A stretch of 64,000 nucleotides of DNA, taken from assembly GCA_963767835.1 (NCBI GenBank), contig CAVYFY010000012.1:1-64000 (forward strand), in the 5' to 3' direction. Below, one piece after another: positions 9,747-18,774 of this stretch. The notes under the pieces are model-generated. The model did not search any database. It saw only the letters and a program-made list of their open reading frames with translations, and was not told the origin of the DNA. Within the stretch, counting starts at the first letter, position 1. Every line of letters starts with the position of its first letter. Source of the DNA: SIAQ01 sp963767835. Its GTDB lineage: Bacteria > Planctomycetota > Planctomycetia > Gemmatales > Gemmataceae. The translations under genes and the position numbers were made by a program.

Positions 9747-11948
9747 ATGAGTTGGGCGACCTGGGTCCGTTCGATTTTCCAAACATCCATCAAGAAGCAG
9801 CAGAACCAGAAATCACCGACACGGCTCGGTTTCGAAAATCTTGAAGAACGAGTTATGCCGTACTCTGCCAGCGGCAACGCCTGGCCGAACCCCCAGCTCA
9901 TCACACTCAGCTTCATGCCCGACGGCACGCAGATGAGTTCCGCTGCCGGCCACTCCATCACCAGCAATCTGTTCAGCACCATGAACGCCAGGTTCGGCTC
10001 GCCGGCCGTCTGGGAGGCGCAAATCCTGCGGGCAGCCCAGGTGTGGGCCCAGCAGACCAACATCAACTTTGTCGTCGTCCCCGACAACGGCGCCCCCAGC
10101 GGTTCAGGCAGCTACGAGCAAGGCGACCCCGGCTTCGGCGACATCCGCATCGGCGGGTATGCGTTCAGCAATTCGCAACTCGGAAACACTTTCTATCCGC
10201 CGCAGAGCAACAACTATTCCATCGCTGGCGACGTCGCTCTCAATACGGGCCAAACCTGGAACATCGGCTCGACTTACGACCTTTTCACCGTGGCCGCGCA
10301 TGAAATTGGTCATGCTCTGGGCCTGGGTTCGAGCAGCGCCGGAACCAATGCGATCATGTATGGTACTTACACGGGCGTCAAGACCGCCTTGTCCGCTGAT
10401 GACATCGCCGGCATCCAGAACATCTACAGCAGCAACCATGGCCGCACTCCCGACGCTTATGACGCCGGCGCCGGCAACAACACCGTGGCCACTGCCTCAA
10501 ACATCGGCTCCCTCATCAATCCGACGTCGCTCACCGCCCTGGTTAACAATCTCGATATCACGACCACCACCGATGTTGATTACTACACTTTCGCGGCTCC
10601 GAGCGGTACGAGCAATTCGCTGACCGTGCAGGTACAGAGCCAGGGTCTAAGCCTGCTGTCACCCAAAGTGACCGTGTACGCCGCTAACGGCACGACCGTT
10701 CTGGGCAGCGCTTCCGGGCTCAACCAGTACGGTACGACCCTCGACGTGGCAGTCACTGGCGTAACCGCCGGTGAGCAGTTCTACGTCAAGGTGCAAGGCG
10801 CGGATACTACCGCGTTCAGCACCGGCGCCTACGCTCTTGCGTTGAAATTCGGAGGCGGGACAATGCCGGTGTCTGCTTCGCCGAATACCCAGAGAGCCGA
10901 TGGAAACCCGCTCAGCGGCAGCGGCGGCGTCGCGGATTACCCAAACAACGCCGATCAGCTACTCGGCTCGACGCCCCTTATCACGGGAATCAGCCCGGAC
11001 AATGGCAGCAGCAGCAGCGACGGGGTCACAAACGCCAACCGAATCGTCTTTTCCGGAACGGCCCCTCTCCTGGACGGGGTTCGGCTCTACCAAGTAGGAG
11101 TTAATGGTGCGCCGGATCAGCTGATTGGGTCGACGGTGGCTGTGGGGACCATCTGGAGCTTCGACTACACGAATCACGCACTATCAGACGGCGCACACAC
11201 TTACTACATTAAAGTCGGTCCGCTCCTGGGCTTGTTGGGCGACGGCAGCAGTCCATCGACGACCTATACGGTAGTCATCGATACCGTGGCGCCGAATAAA
11301 CCGGTGATTTCAGGCATTACGCCCGACACCGGCGCCAGTTCGACCGATGGCGTAACCAACATAAACGACCCAACCTTGCTGGGGACCGCCGAGGCCAACA
11401 GCACCGTATCGGTGTACGAAAACAGCCAGCTCGTCGGAACAACCGCGGCTGACAGCAATGGGAACTGGCAATACAACAGCCAAAGTTTGCCTGACGGCAG
11501 GTACACTTTCACAGCCACCGCGACGGACCTGGCTGGAAACGTCAGCAGTCTTTCCTCGGCGTTTGTCGTCACCATCGACACCCAAGCTCCAACGGCACCG
11601 GTTATCACCGGCATTTCCTCGAGCACCGGCGCCAGCAGCAACAGCACCACCAATTTGCAGAACATCAATATCCTGGGGCAAGCGACCGCTGGCACGACCG
11701 TTCAGGTGTTCAATAACGGCGTCCCCATCGGGTCGACGACGGTAGGTTCAAACGGAACCTGGACCTTCAACTATACCAGCACCACTCTGGCCTATGGGAC
11801 CTACTCCTTTGCCGCGATCGCCATCGACACGGCCGGCAACGAGAGCCAACTCTCGCAGCCGCTCCTTGTGACGATCGAGAACCCTCTCACGCTCAGCGGC
11901 ACTGCCAACGATGGATCGCTGTCGAATCCCCTGGGCACCCAGATTTGA
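9747..11948 (+). CDS. Matrixin-like (M10) metalloprotease with Ig-like repeats; third zinc ligand replaced
   Basis: 733 residues. The N-terminus carries FENLEERVMPYSAS, the same class of motif as in the neighbouring surface protein. The protease-like domain (residues about 45-230) contains AAHEIGHALGLGSSS: H185, E186 and H189 are present, but the place of the third zinc histidine (HExxHxxGxxH) is S195. A Met-turn candidate follows (AIMYGTY, M204). A PPC-like domain comes next (about 240-370). At least two Ig-like repeats follow, containing GITPDTGASSTDGVTN and DGRYTFTATATDLAGNVS. The protein is presumably exported and cell-surface associated. Because one ligand is missing, proteolysis is uncertain; another residue or water may complete the site. 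The start is supported by GAGGAGAAGG upstream. Confidence 0.75.
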   Translation: MSWATWVRSIFQTSIKKQQNQKSPTRLGFENLEERVMPYSASGNAWPNPQLITLSFMPDGTQMSSAAGHSITSNLFSTMNARFGSPAVWEAQILRAAQVWAQQTNINFVVVPDNGAPSGSGSYEQGDPGFGDIRIGGYAFSNSQLGNTFYPPQSNNYSIAGDVALNTGQTWNIGSTYDLFTVAAHEIGHALGLGSSSAGTNAIMYGTYTGVKTALSADDIAGIQNIYSSNHGRTPDAYDAGAGNNTVATASNIGSLINPTSLTALVNNLDITTTTDVDYYTFAAPSGTSNSLTVQVQSQGLSLLSPKVTVYAANGTTVLGSASGLNQYGTTLDVAVTGVTAGEQFYVKVQGADTTAFSTGAYALALKFGGGTMPVSASPNTQRADGNPLSGSGGVADYPNNADQLLGSTPLITGISPDNGSSSSDGVTNANRIVFSGTAPLLDGVRLYQVGVNGAPDQLIGSTVAVGTIWSFDYTNHALSDGAHTYYIKVGPLLGLLGDGSSPSTTYTVVIDTVAPNKPVISGITPDTGASSTDGVTNINDPTLLGTAEANSTVSVYENSQLVGTTAADSNGNWQYNSQSLPDGRYTFTATATDLAGNVSSLSSAFVVTIDTQAPTAPVITGISSSTGASSNSTTNLQNINILGQATAGTTVQVFNNGVPIGSTTVGSNGTWTFNYTSTTLAYGTYSFAAIAIDTAGNESQLSQPLLVTIENPLTLSGTANDGSLSNPLGTQI

Positions 11949-12046
11949 TGATAAACCCAGGTGATGGGGCCGAGCAAACAGAAAAAGCGAGCGTGGTCCG
12001 CTGACCTCGCTCGCCGCTTCATTCTCGAACCAGGCGGTCCGATCCG

Positions 12047-12454
12047 TCACTTGTGGTCATCGAGCCAATCGCTTGGCCCGCTGCACCAGATTCGCAGTTC
12101 GGCGTCGGACAGCCGTCGGGTCAGTTCGCAGTTCGTGAACCAGATGGAATCGACCTGTTTCGCGCGCACAATGCGTGCTTGAAGTGGGCAGGCACGAGAA
12201 AGAGCATGCGCATGGATGGATAATATGGTTCCGTCAGGTAATTGGGTCGGCAGCGTGATGCCAATTCCCCCCGCGGAAATGTTGTACGCGACGCAACGCC
12301 AAGCATCGGGTGCGTCAGCTTTCGCCGTATGCACAAAACACCGTTGCATGATGGGGTAACGTGGTCCAGACCGCATTTCGATTCGACAAATCGCTCTTTC
12401 AACGGTCGGCCTACGAGATGCTTTCAACACCATGACCTCGCAAATTTGGGGCAC
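12047..12454 (-). CDS. PilZ-domain protein
   Basis: 135 residues. The central part reads RCFVHTAKADAP...VAYNISAGGIGITL followed by LPDGTILSIHAHAL, matching the PilZ beta-barrel block (NISxGGxG) in which planctomycete members often keep only part of the c-di-GMP site. An RxxxR block like that in c-di-GMP-binding PilZ proteins is only partly seen (ERAICRIEMRSGPR), so ligand binding is uncertain. The gene converges on the matrixin gene ending at 11948. The start could be a downstream Met; the ATG at 12454 is the longest choice. Confidence 0.65.
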   Translation of the reverse strand: MPQICEVMVLKASRRPTVERAICRIEMRSGPRYPIMQRCFVHTAKADAPDAWRCVAYNISAGGIGITLPTQLPDGTILSIHAHALSRACPLQARIVRAKQVDSIWFTNCELTRRLSDAELRIWCSGPSDWLDDHK

Positions 12455-12689
12455 AGGATTTAATCACGTTTATGAAAGTCGTGACTGGTTCGACAAACCT
12501 CGCTGCGATCACGTGACGATCCCCTTCTAGTTAACCGTGATCTCATTCGGTTCGTGTGAAAACCTAGGTCAGAGGCAAAGCAAAGTCAATCGCAGCATTG
12601 GCACACGCACATTGATTTCCGAACGCATCCGGATTTGTGTTTGCACAAAAGATCCGCCTCAAATAGACCTCAGTCGACTTCGATTTCTG

Positions 12690-12780
12690 TAGGGTGGGTC
12701 GAGCGTGGTCGCGAGGCCCACCACGCGCTTGCAAGATTGGTGGGCGTCGCGAGTACGAGATCTCGAGAGCCGACCCATTC
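12690..12780. repeat. Palindromic GTAGGGTGGGTCGA-type repeat, degenerate copy 1
   Basis: The left arm begins TAGGGTGGGTCGAGCG and passes through GCGAGGCCCACCA; the right arm reads TGGTGGGC...CGACCCATTC. The same element occurs at 39504-39590 and 49588-49668. It lies in the otherwise empty stretch 12455-12901, where I see no gene. The right arm of this copy is the most diverged of the three. Confidence 0.7.
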
Positions 12781-12901
12781 GGTACAGTAGTTGCACGTTT
12801 TTGAAGGCGGGAAGCGCGGCCGATTGGGTTTGGCGGCGTTTCCGCGAAAGGTGAAGTTCCCAGCACCACCTAATGAAATCGCTCAGGTTGGGAGGTTTAT
12901 C

Positions 12902-13528
12902 ATGCCGGAGAAGGAAACAATGGAGAAGGCGCGCAGGGCGAAACGCGAAGGGAAGGCGGCGACGACGCAAGCCGGCGAGTTTATCCGCGAAGAAATGGAG
13001 CATATTCGCGAAGGCAAGCACGGAGCTCGCTCGACCAAGCAAGCCATCGCTATTGGCCTGTCCAAAGCCCGTCGCGCCGGCGTCAAGCTTCCGCCACCCA
13101 AGAAGGGCCAGACAACGGAGCGCACGCGACGCAGCGCTGAACGCGCATACCGGGAAGGCCAGAGCGGCCATCACAAAAAAGCCAACCCCCGACGTTCCAA
13201 GGCAATCAAAAAGGCTCTCCTGCGCGAAGGGCATGAGAGCGCCTCCCATGCCGCCCTCGCCAGGCAGGCCAAGACGCAGGCCCATCGGCGTACAGCCAAA
13301 GAACGGAGCGAAAGCACCGCAAGGCAGCTCGAACCAGGCAAGCGGCCCGCGTGCGGACGGGACATCCCTGACGCTGGAAAAGCTCAATTCCAGCCGGACA
13401 GGACAAAAAAACGGACCAGAGCAAAGGAAGAGGGTGCACGAAAAAAAGTTGGCTCGCTACCCACGTCGCGGCCTTCGCAATCCCGGCGAATGCGGAACGT
13501 GGGAACGAACTGTGGAGACCTACCATGA
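12902..13528 (+). CDS. DUF6496-like small basic protein
   Basis: The ATG at 12902 is preceded by GGGAGG at good spacing, favouring it over upstream starts. The N-terminus (MPEKETMEKARRAKREGKA) leads to FIREEMEHIREGKHGARS, KQAIAIGLSKARRAGVKLP and KAIKKALLREGHESASHAAL, matching the DUF6496 pattern of a helical Lys/Arg/Ala-rich protein. The last 80 residues are Arg/Lys/Ser-rich and low in complexity, possibly read in the wrong frame. The role of DUF6496 is not established; the strong basic charge would allow nucleic-acid binding, which is an inference. The stop overlaps the next start (ATGA), so the four genes from here to 14845 probably form one operon. Confidence 0.7.
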   Translation: MPEKETMEKARRAKREGKAATTQAGEFIREEMEHIREGKHGARSTKQAIAIGLSKARRAGVKLPPPKKGQTTERTRRSAERAYREGQSGHHKKANPRRSKAIKKALLREGHESASHAALARQAKTQAHRRTAKERSESTARQLEPGKRPACGRDIPDAGKAQFQPDRTKKRTRAKEEGARKKVGSLPTSRPSQSRRMRNVGTNCGDLP

Positions 13529-13776
13529 GAGAAACAAAAATCACCGTTCCGGAACTAGCGCTGGTGGCCGGAACCCGCGTGGCACTGGGGGCTGGCGTTG
13601 GTCTGTTGCTGGCGGACTGCCTCACGCCGGATCAACGCCGCGCCGTGGGCTGGACGCTGTTCCTGGTTGGCGTCCTGAGCACAATTCCTCTCGCCTCGGA
13701 GGTTTTGGGAGGACATCGCCTCTCTGGCGCCGAGTCGCTGAGTCGAAGCGCGAGCTTGGCAGGGAGGCAGCCATGA
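13525..13776 (+). CDS. Small membrane protein of unknown function
   Basis: 83 residues with two hydrophobic segments, VALGAGVGLLLADCL and VGWTLFLVGVLSTIPLA, separated by TPDQRRA, suggesting a helical hairpin in the inner membrane. It overlaps both neighbours by ATGA, indicating translational coupling with the DUF6496 gene upstream and the membrane protein downstream. No family is recognised. Confidence 0.6.
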   Translation: MRETKITVPELALVAGTRVALGAGVGLLLADCLTPDQRRAVGWTLFLVGVLSTIPLASEVLGGHRLSGAESLSRSASLAGRQP

Positions 13777-14192
13777 AATCGATGCGTACTCCGTTCCTGC
13801 CGTGGTTGCTATTCGCCGACGTCGTTTTGGCCGGTGTTTTTGGCGCGATGGTATTCGTATTCCTCAACATCGTTAGCGGGGGGATCCTGATAACGCTGGT
13901 CACTGTCGCTGTCATGTTTCTTGTTTTCGGTTGCATTCACTACATCGTTTGGGGCCGAGCCGTTTCGCCGGCAATTCCGGCGGCGGAAATCAGACCCTTC
14001 GTGCGAGAGCAGATGCCCCAAGAAACGATCGCTGTGGAGTTGACCGACGAGGAGCGTCAGGAGTTGATCGCCCTGCTGGATCGCTCCTTGAATCCCGCGT
14101 TGGCCAACGGGAAGTCCACTGACGCCAATCAGGATCTGCATAGGGCTCGGCGTCGGGATCTGCTTGAAAGGCTGCGCATGTACGGGGCGTGA
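13773..14192 (+). CDS. Two-helix membrane protein with cytoplasmic tail
   Basis: 139 residues from ATG at 13773, preceded by AGGGAGG. Two membrane helices (about residues 9-30 and 36-58) are followed by a soluble, charged tail containing ELTDEERQELIALLDRSL and RARRRDLLERLRMYGA. The start overlaps the previous stop by ATGA. No enzyme motif is visible. The TDEERxELIxLLxR segment resembles short helical protein-interaction tails, but no function can be assigned. Confidence 0.6.
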   Translation: MKSMRTPFLPWLLFADVVLAGVFGAMVFVFLNIVSGGILITLVTVAVMFLVFGCIHYIVWGRAVSPAIPAAEIRPFVREQMPQETIAVELTDEERQELIALLDRSLNPALANGKSTDANQDLHRARRRDLLERLRMYGA

Positions 14193-14224
14193 ACGCCTCG
14201 AGTCCGCTCGGAGGTGGTGCCAAA

Positions 14225-14845
14225 ATGAAAAAACAACCAGCCAAGCCGAAATTGGCCAAGAAGAAATCTTCCAATGAAGCGCCGCCGGGTGCAACGCGTA
14301 AAGCGTTGGATCGCCCGCTTGAGCCCGCGGGAGGTCCGCCAGGCGCCGGCGCTGGCCCGCGCCACGCCGCGGACGACGTCGGCAGCGAGAGCGAAACTTT
14401 CGGACGATCCGATGCTACCCGATCGCCCGCCAGCGAACCGATGGAAGAAGAAGACGCCTTGGAAAAAGGACCGCCGTATTCGGGACCATCCGGCGGTGCG
14501 ATCGGCGGTTCGCCCGCCCAGCTCCGGAGTTCGGAAGGGCCTGCCGAATCGACTCCGCATGTGGAAGAAAGCGACGCCGTGCCCGCGCCGGTCGCGCCGC
14601 GTCAGGCTGCTTCATCGCCTGCTGACGCCAAGATTCGGCTCACAGGCGACGCCGCAATCGAGTACGCGGAAAAGCAGGGTTTGGCGCTTAACAAGCACCC
14701 CGATTCCATCACCGGGCCCAGAATTGGGCTGAGCGTTGCAGAAGCCCAAGCCATCGCCGACGATGATCCCGATCTAATCTGGCTCGACGTTTCCCGGGAT
14801 GACTATTATTCGGGTCCGCCAATGAATTATGGGCCCGAGGCATGA
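14225..14845 (+). CDS. Hypothetical protein with disordered N-terminus and conserved-looking C-terminus
   Basis: I chose ATG at 14225 because GGAGGTGG precedes it; an ATG at 14189 overlapping the previous gene is also possible. The first 130 residues are Lys/Pro/Ala/Glu-rich and probably unstructured. The last 70 residues look folded: KIRLTGDAAIEYAEKQG, GPRIGLSVAEAQAIADDD, then IWLDVSRDDYY. It is the last gene of the cluster beginning at 12902. Family not recognised. Confidence 0.55.
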   Translation: MKKQPAKPKLAKKKSSNEAPPGATRKALDRPLEPAGGPPGAGAGPRHAADDVGSESETFGRSDATRSPASEPMEEEDALEKGPPYSGPSGGAIGGSPAQLRSSEGPAESTPHVEESDAVPAPVAPRQAASSPADAKIRLTGDAAIEYAEKQGLALNKHPDSITGPRIGLSVAEAQAIADDDPDLIWLDVSRDDYYSGPPMNYGPEA

Positions 14846-15123
14846 GGGAATCAGTCCGGCTTTGGGAAAGCAAACGCCCGAAAAGCGGCAGGAAAATGCA
14901 TAGCCACGGCAGGCTGAGCGCGCGCCAATGCCGCCCGCCTTTATTCGCTCCCGGAAGATGAATCGAGAGTTGCTGAGCTTCGCAGGTGATTGCATCATTT
15001 TCGGATTGATTCCCTCTCAGAATTATTCTTGACTTCGCAGCAAACCCTGGCACAATCAGCAGAATCCAGTGATTGGGCAAGGCTGCCACTATTTTGTCGG
15101 CGCACCCTCTTGAGGTATCTGCC

Positions 15124-18045
15124 ATGCGTTTGCTCGTTAACCGTCTCAGCTTGGAACTCGCGCTGTCCCGACTTGCCCCGGCTCTGCTCGTGGTGGTGAG
15201 CCTGACTCTTGGCCTGGTCCAGGCCCAACCGCCGACGCCGACAACGCGCGTCAGCGGCGCCAACTACAAGCAGGCGAACAAATATTCCGAGGCGTTTCTC
15301 AGGCAGTTCACTTACAGCACGTCGGTGGAGCCGCACTGGATCGGCAAGAGCGATGCCTTCTGGTACGAATATCGCACTAGCCAGGGGAAGCAATGGTATA
15401 AGGTGCAGCTGGTCCAGGCGAAGAAGGAGGCGCTCTTTGATCGCGTCAAGCTGGCGGGGCAATTATCAGTGGAGGTGCGCAAGCCGCTCGATCATCTGCA
15501 GTTGCCGATTACGCGCGGCGCACTGAGCGACGATGGCGCCAAGTTCAAATTCGTCGCCGACGATTGGCAGTTCGAATACGACCTCAGCGCCGAGAAGCTC
15601 GCCAAGCTCGGCAAGGCTTCAGCGGTCCCTGGCGGCGTCGGCGCCATGAGCCCCGACCAGCAACAACGCATGAAGGAAATCCTCGGCGAAGAACGCTTCA
15701 AGGAGCTTCTCGACCAGCAGAAAAAGGGAGTTGGCAAGAAAAGCGATGAATCGTTCGACGGCGACATCGTCAGCGAGGACGAGCGCTTCCTCCTGGAAGA
15801 CGAGTTGCGGGCCTTCCATTCCCTTCAGGACGCGGATGATCCGCAACAAAAAAAGGGCGGCAAGGGGGGCGGTAAAGGCGGCGGCGGATTCGGCGATTAT
15901 CGCAACTTCTCCCCCGATAAATCCATGTATGCCTTCGTCAAGAACCACAACCTTTATGTCGCCGAGGCAGGCAAGGAAGATCAAGCCAAGCAACTCACCA
16001 ACGACGGCATCGAGGATTATACGTTCGCGAGCGGCCCCGGTGGCCTCGGCGGCCAGCAGCTCCTCAAGAAAGACCAAGAAAAAAACAAAGACAAGACCGA
16101 CAAGGACCAGATCAACGAAAACCAAGAAAAGTCAACCGAAGGCAAAGACGCCAAGACCGACAAGCAGAAAAAAACCCGAGCCGCGGTGACCTGGGCCAAG
16201 GACTCCAAGGCGTTCCATGTCTTCCGCCGTGATTCGCGCGGGGTGAAGGATTTGTACCTGATCAACTCCCTGGCCGAGCCGCGCCCCACGCTCATGAAAT
16301 ATCCCTATCCGATGCCGGGCGAGGAAAACATCCGCAAGAACGAGTTGTGGGTGTTCAACCGCGAAAAAGGCGCGCTCGTCAAGATCGAGCGTAAATGGAA
16401 GGACGAATCCTATAGCGATCTGCACTGGGACAAATCCTCCGACAAGCTCCGCTTTTTGCGCATGGACCGCCTGATTCGCAACATCGAGTTCTGCACCTTC
16501 GATCTCGGCAAAGGTCAATCGGCGTGCCTGATCGGCGAGGGCTTCGAGAATTCCAGCATCAGCGTCCAGCCGATGAAATACCTCGATGAAACCGATGAGA
16601 TGATCTGGTGGTCGGAGCGCACCGGCTGGGGTCATTTCTATCTGTACGAGCGCGGCGGCAAGCTGAGGAACGCCGTCACCGCCGGCGACTTCCGTGCCAG
16701 CACGATTGTTGCCGTCGATACGAAGCACCGTCTGCTCTATTTCCGGGGCAATGTGCGCGAGGCTGGCGAGAATGTCTATCAAAGCCATCTTTACCGCGTC
16801 CAGCTCGATGGCAGCAATCTCACGCTCCTCGATCCGGGCAATGCCGATCATGATTCGCGCCTGTCGCCTTCGCGGCAGTTCGTCGTCGATAACTTTTCGC
16901 GCATTGACCGCATTCCCGAATCGGTGCTGCGCGACGGTCAGGGCAAAAAACTCATGGACCTGGAGCACGCCGACATCTCCAAGCTCACCGAAATCGGCTG
17001 GCACATGCCGGAAACGTTCACCGTCAAGGCCGCCGATGGGATCACTGACCTGTACGGCAATATCTACAAGCCTTTCGACTTCGATCCGGCCAAGAAATAT
17101 CCGATCATCGCTCATGTCTATCCTGGCCCGCAGACCGAATCGACGCCGCACTCATTCAAGGCGTTCAGCCCGCAACAGCAACTCGCCCAGCTGGGCTTCA
17201 TCGTGGTCCAGGTCGGCAATCGCGGCGGCACTCCGTTGCGCTCCAAGCCATATCAGAACCACAGTTACTGGAATCTGCGCGATTATGGCCTGGCCGACAA
17301 GAAGGTCGCCATCGAGCAATTGGCGGCCCGGCACGGCTGGATCGACATCGAGCGCGTCGGCATCTACGGCCATTCCGGCGGCGGCTTCATGTCAGCCGCG
17401 GCCATGCTCGTCGTCCCCTATAACGAATTCTTTAAGGTTGCCGTCGCCTCGGCCGGCAACCACGACAACAACATCTACAACAACACCTGGGCCGAACGCT
17501 ACCACGGCATGAAGGAAGTGCCGATCACCGCCAAGGACGATGCGAAATCCCCGCCGCCGGCCAAAAAGAAAGTCAAGGCGATGCCGTACGCCGATCAGGA
17601 GCAGGCCGGCGAGAAAAAGGACGAAACCAAGAAAGACGAAAAAAAGGAAGGCAAGAAAGACGAGACGAGCAAGCCCGCGACTCGCTTCGAGATCAAAGTT
17701 CCTACCAACGCCGAACTGGCCGCCAACCTCAAGGGCAAGCTCCTGCTCGTGCACGGCGACATGGACAACAATGTCCATCCCGGCGGCACCATCCGACTCG
17801 CCGACGCCCTCATCAAGGCCAACAAGCGTTTCGATATGCTGATCATCCCGGGCAAAGCGCACGGTTTCGGGACGTATCAGCCGTATTTCACCCACCGAAT
17901 GTGGGACTACTTCGCCGAGCACTTGTTGGATGAGCGCCCCGCGGCGCGGATATCCTTGAGCGGAGCGAAGCGAAATGATGTTCCCATGAGCCTAGCGATG
18001 TTTAGCGTCGCTCGAACAATAACTTCCCGAGACGCTGTTCTGTAG
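15124..18045 (+). CDS. Exported S9-family (dipeptidyl-peptidase IV-like) serine peptidase
   Basis: 973 residues from ATG at 15124. Residues 1-35 form a signal peptide (LAPALLVVVSLTLGLVQA). An N-terminal beta-propeller domain of the DPP IV type is followed by an alpha/beta-hydrolase domain with the complete triad: S751 in YGHSGGGF, D881 in VHGDMDNNVH, and H913 in PGKAHGFG. Three Lys/Asp/Glu- or Gly-rich inserts (around residues 240-255, 315-355 and 815-855) interrupt the conserved fold and are probably surface loops. The last 30 residues look unlike the family, and the stop codon falls inside the palindromic repeat at 18018-18111, so the original C-terminus may have been replaced. Expected role: cleavage of peptides in the periplasm. 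Confidence 0.85.
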   Translation: MRLLVNRLSLELALSRLAPALLVVVSLTLGLVQAQPPTPTTRVSGANYKQANKYSEAFLRQFTYSTSVEPHWIGKSDAFWYEYRTSQGKQWYKVQLVQAKKEALFDRVKLAGQLSVEVRKPLDHLQLPITRGALSDDGAKFKFVADDWQFEYDLSAEKLAKLGKASAVPGGVGAMSPDQQQRMKEILGEERFKELLDQQKKGVGKKSDESFDGDIVSEDERFLLEDELRAFHSLQDADDPQQKKGGKGGGKGGGGFGDYRNFSPDKSMYAFVKNHNLYVAEAGKEDQAKQLTNDGIEDYTFASGPGGLGGQQLLKKDQEKNKDKTDKDQINENQEKSTEGKDAKTDKQKKTRAAVTWAKDSKAFHVFRRDSRGVKDLYLINSLAEPRPTLMKYPYPMPGEENIRKNELWVFNREKGALVKIERKWKDESYSDLHWDKSSDKLRFLRMDRLIRNIEFCTFDLGKGQSACLIGEGFENSSISVQPMKYLDETDEMIWWSERTGWGHFYLYERGGKLRNAVTAGDFRASTIVAVDTKHRLLYFRGNVREAGENVYQSHLYRVQLDGSNLTLLDPGNADHDSRLSPSRQFVVDNFSRIDRIPESVLRDGQGKKLMDLEHADISKLTEIGWHMPETFTVKAADGITDLYGNIYKPFDFDPAKKYPIIAHVYPGPQTESTPHSFKAFSPQQQLAQLGFIVVQVGNRGGTPLRSKPYQNHSYWNLRDYGLADKKVAIEQLAARHGWIDIERVGIYGHSGGGFMSAAAMLVVPYNEFFKVAVASAGNHDNNIYNNTWAERYHGMKEVPITAKDDAKSPPPAKKKVKAMPYADQEQAGEKKDETKKDEKKEGKKDETSKPATRFEIKVPTNAELAANLKGKLLLVHGDMDNNVHPGGTIRLADALIKANKRFDMLIIPGKAHGFGTYQPYFTHRMWDYFAEHLLDERPAARISLSGAKRNDVPMSLAMFSVARTITSRDAVL

Positions 18046-18111
18046 TGCGGGCTTCAGCCCGTGTTCGGCAGAAAACGGGCTGAAGCCCGTACTACGAACC
18101 GGGAAGTTATT
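18018..18111. repeat. Nested palindromic repeat overlapping the S9 peptidase 3' end
   Basis: The inner arms are at 18042-18062 (GTAGTGCGGGCTTCAGCCC...) and 18074-18094, nearly perfect complements. The outer arms AATAACTTCCC (18018-18028) and GGGAAGTTATT (18101-18111) pair exactly. The peptidase stop TAG at 18043-18045 is in the left inner arm. The transcript could fold into a long hairpin; there is no T-run, so a simple intrinsic terminator is unlikely. Confidence 0.7.
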
Positions 18112-18237
18112 TCCCAACCATTGCTTAGTGGGCGAATAGCCATCGCGTCGGGACACCGCGACAGCACAGCCGTTTCGGCAGCAGGTTCGTGGAAATGGTC
18201 CGATGTGTTCGCCGGCATGGCACCCACATTTCCAAGG

Positions 18238-18774
18238 TCATTTGCCGCGCTCTTTTGTTTGCAAAAGAGATAGCGAGCGTGCCTTCTTGATCTCGGCGAG
18301 GTCCTCATGAGTTTGCGGCGGCTTGCACAGCAAAAATCGATCGGAAATTTCCGCTGGTAGAAATCGAATCGCAAACGGCAAGCGATCGCGCCAGGCTCTC
18401 GTGCACCGATGGGTGCCATCGATCAGAATTGCGCTTCCATTCACAATGACGCCGAGACCAGGTTCCTTCGGATCGACGTGGTCCAAATGCTCAGGGACGA
18501 GGTAATTTCGGCAAAGCTGCATGTTGTGCAGATCGTCAAGCTCGCTTCGGCTCAACAGGCGAGGTTCAATCGGGGCTTGACGCAAATACGTCAAGATCGC
18601 AGCGATATCCCAGGCGTAAAGATCGCCGCTTGCGGTCTGGAAGGAGTAAATCTCCGCTTCCACGCCGGTCAAGAGTTTCACGCCGGCCTGGCTCAAGCAT
18701 TTTTCGCAGTCTCTTACTCCCTGGTCCAAAAGCCGTTGGTAGAGTTCCGGGCCACAGCCCGCCGGTTTGGCCAT
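18238..18774 (-). CDS. Hypothetical protein with ParB-like DGTHRC segment
   Basis: 178 residues from ATG at 18774 (MAKPAGCGPELYQRLLDQGV). It contains GDLYAWDIAAILTYL, YLVPEHLDHVDPKEPG and VNGSAILIDGTHRCTRAWR. The last block recalls the DGxHRxxAA segment of ParB/sulfiredoxin-like domains, but the rest does not match clearly. Cysteines occur in pairs (DCEKC). Function unknown. The gene lies 227 bases downstream of the WD40 kinase on the same strand. Confidence 0.5.
   Translation of the reverse strand: MAKPAGCGPELYQRLLDQGVRDCEKCLSQAGVKLLTGVEAEIYSFQTASGDLYAWDIAAILTYLRQAPIEPRLLSRSELDDLHNMQLCRNYLVPEHLDHVDPKEPGLGVIVNGSAILIDGTHRCTRAWRDRLPFAIRFLPAEISDRFLLCKPPQTHEDLAEIKKARSLSLLQTKERGK

Noticed and set aside
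11988..12015. GCGAGCG...CGCTCGC hairpin as terminator between the matrixin and PilZ genes
   Set aside because: The stem is short and no T-run follows on either strand.
16132..17151. 339-residue minus-strand frame
   Set aside because: Antisense shadow of the S9 peptidase, whose catalytic motifs are on the plus strand.
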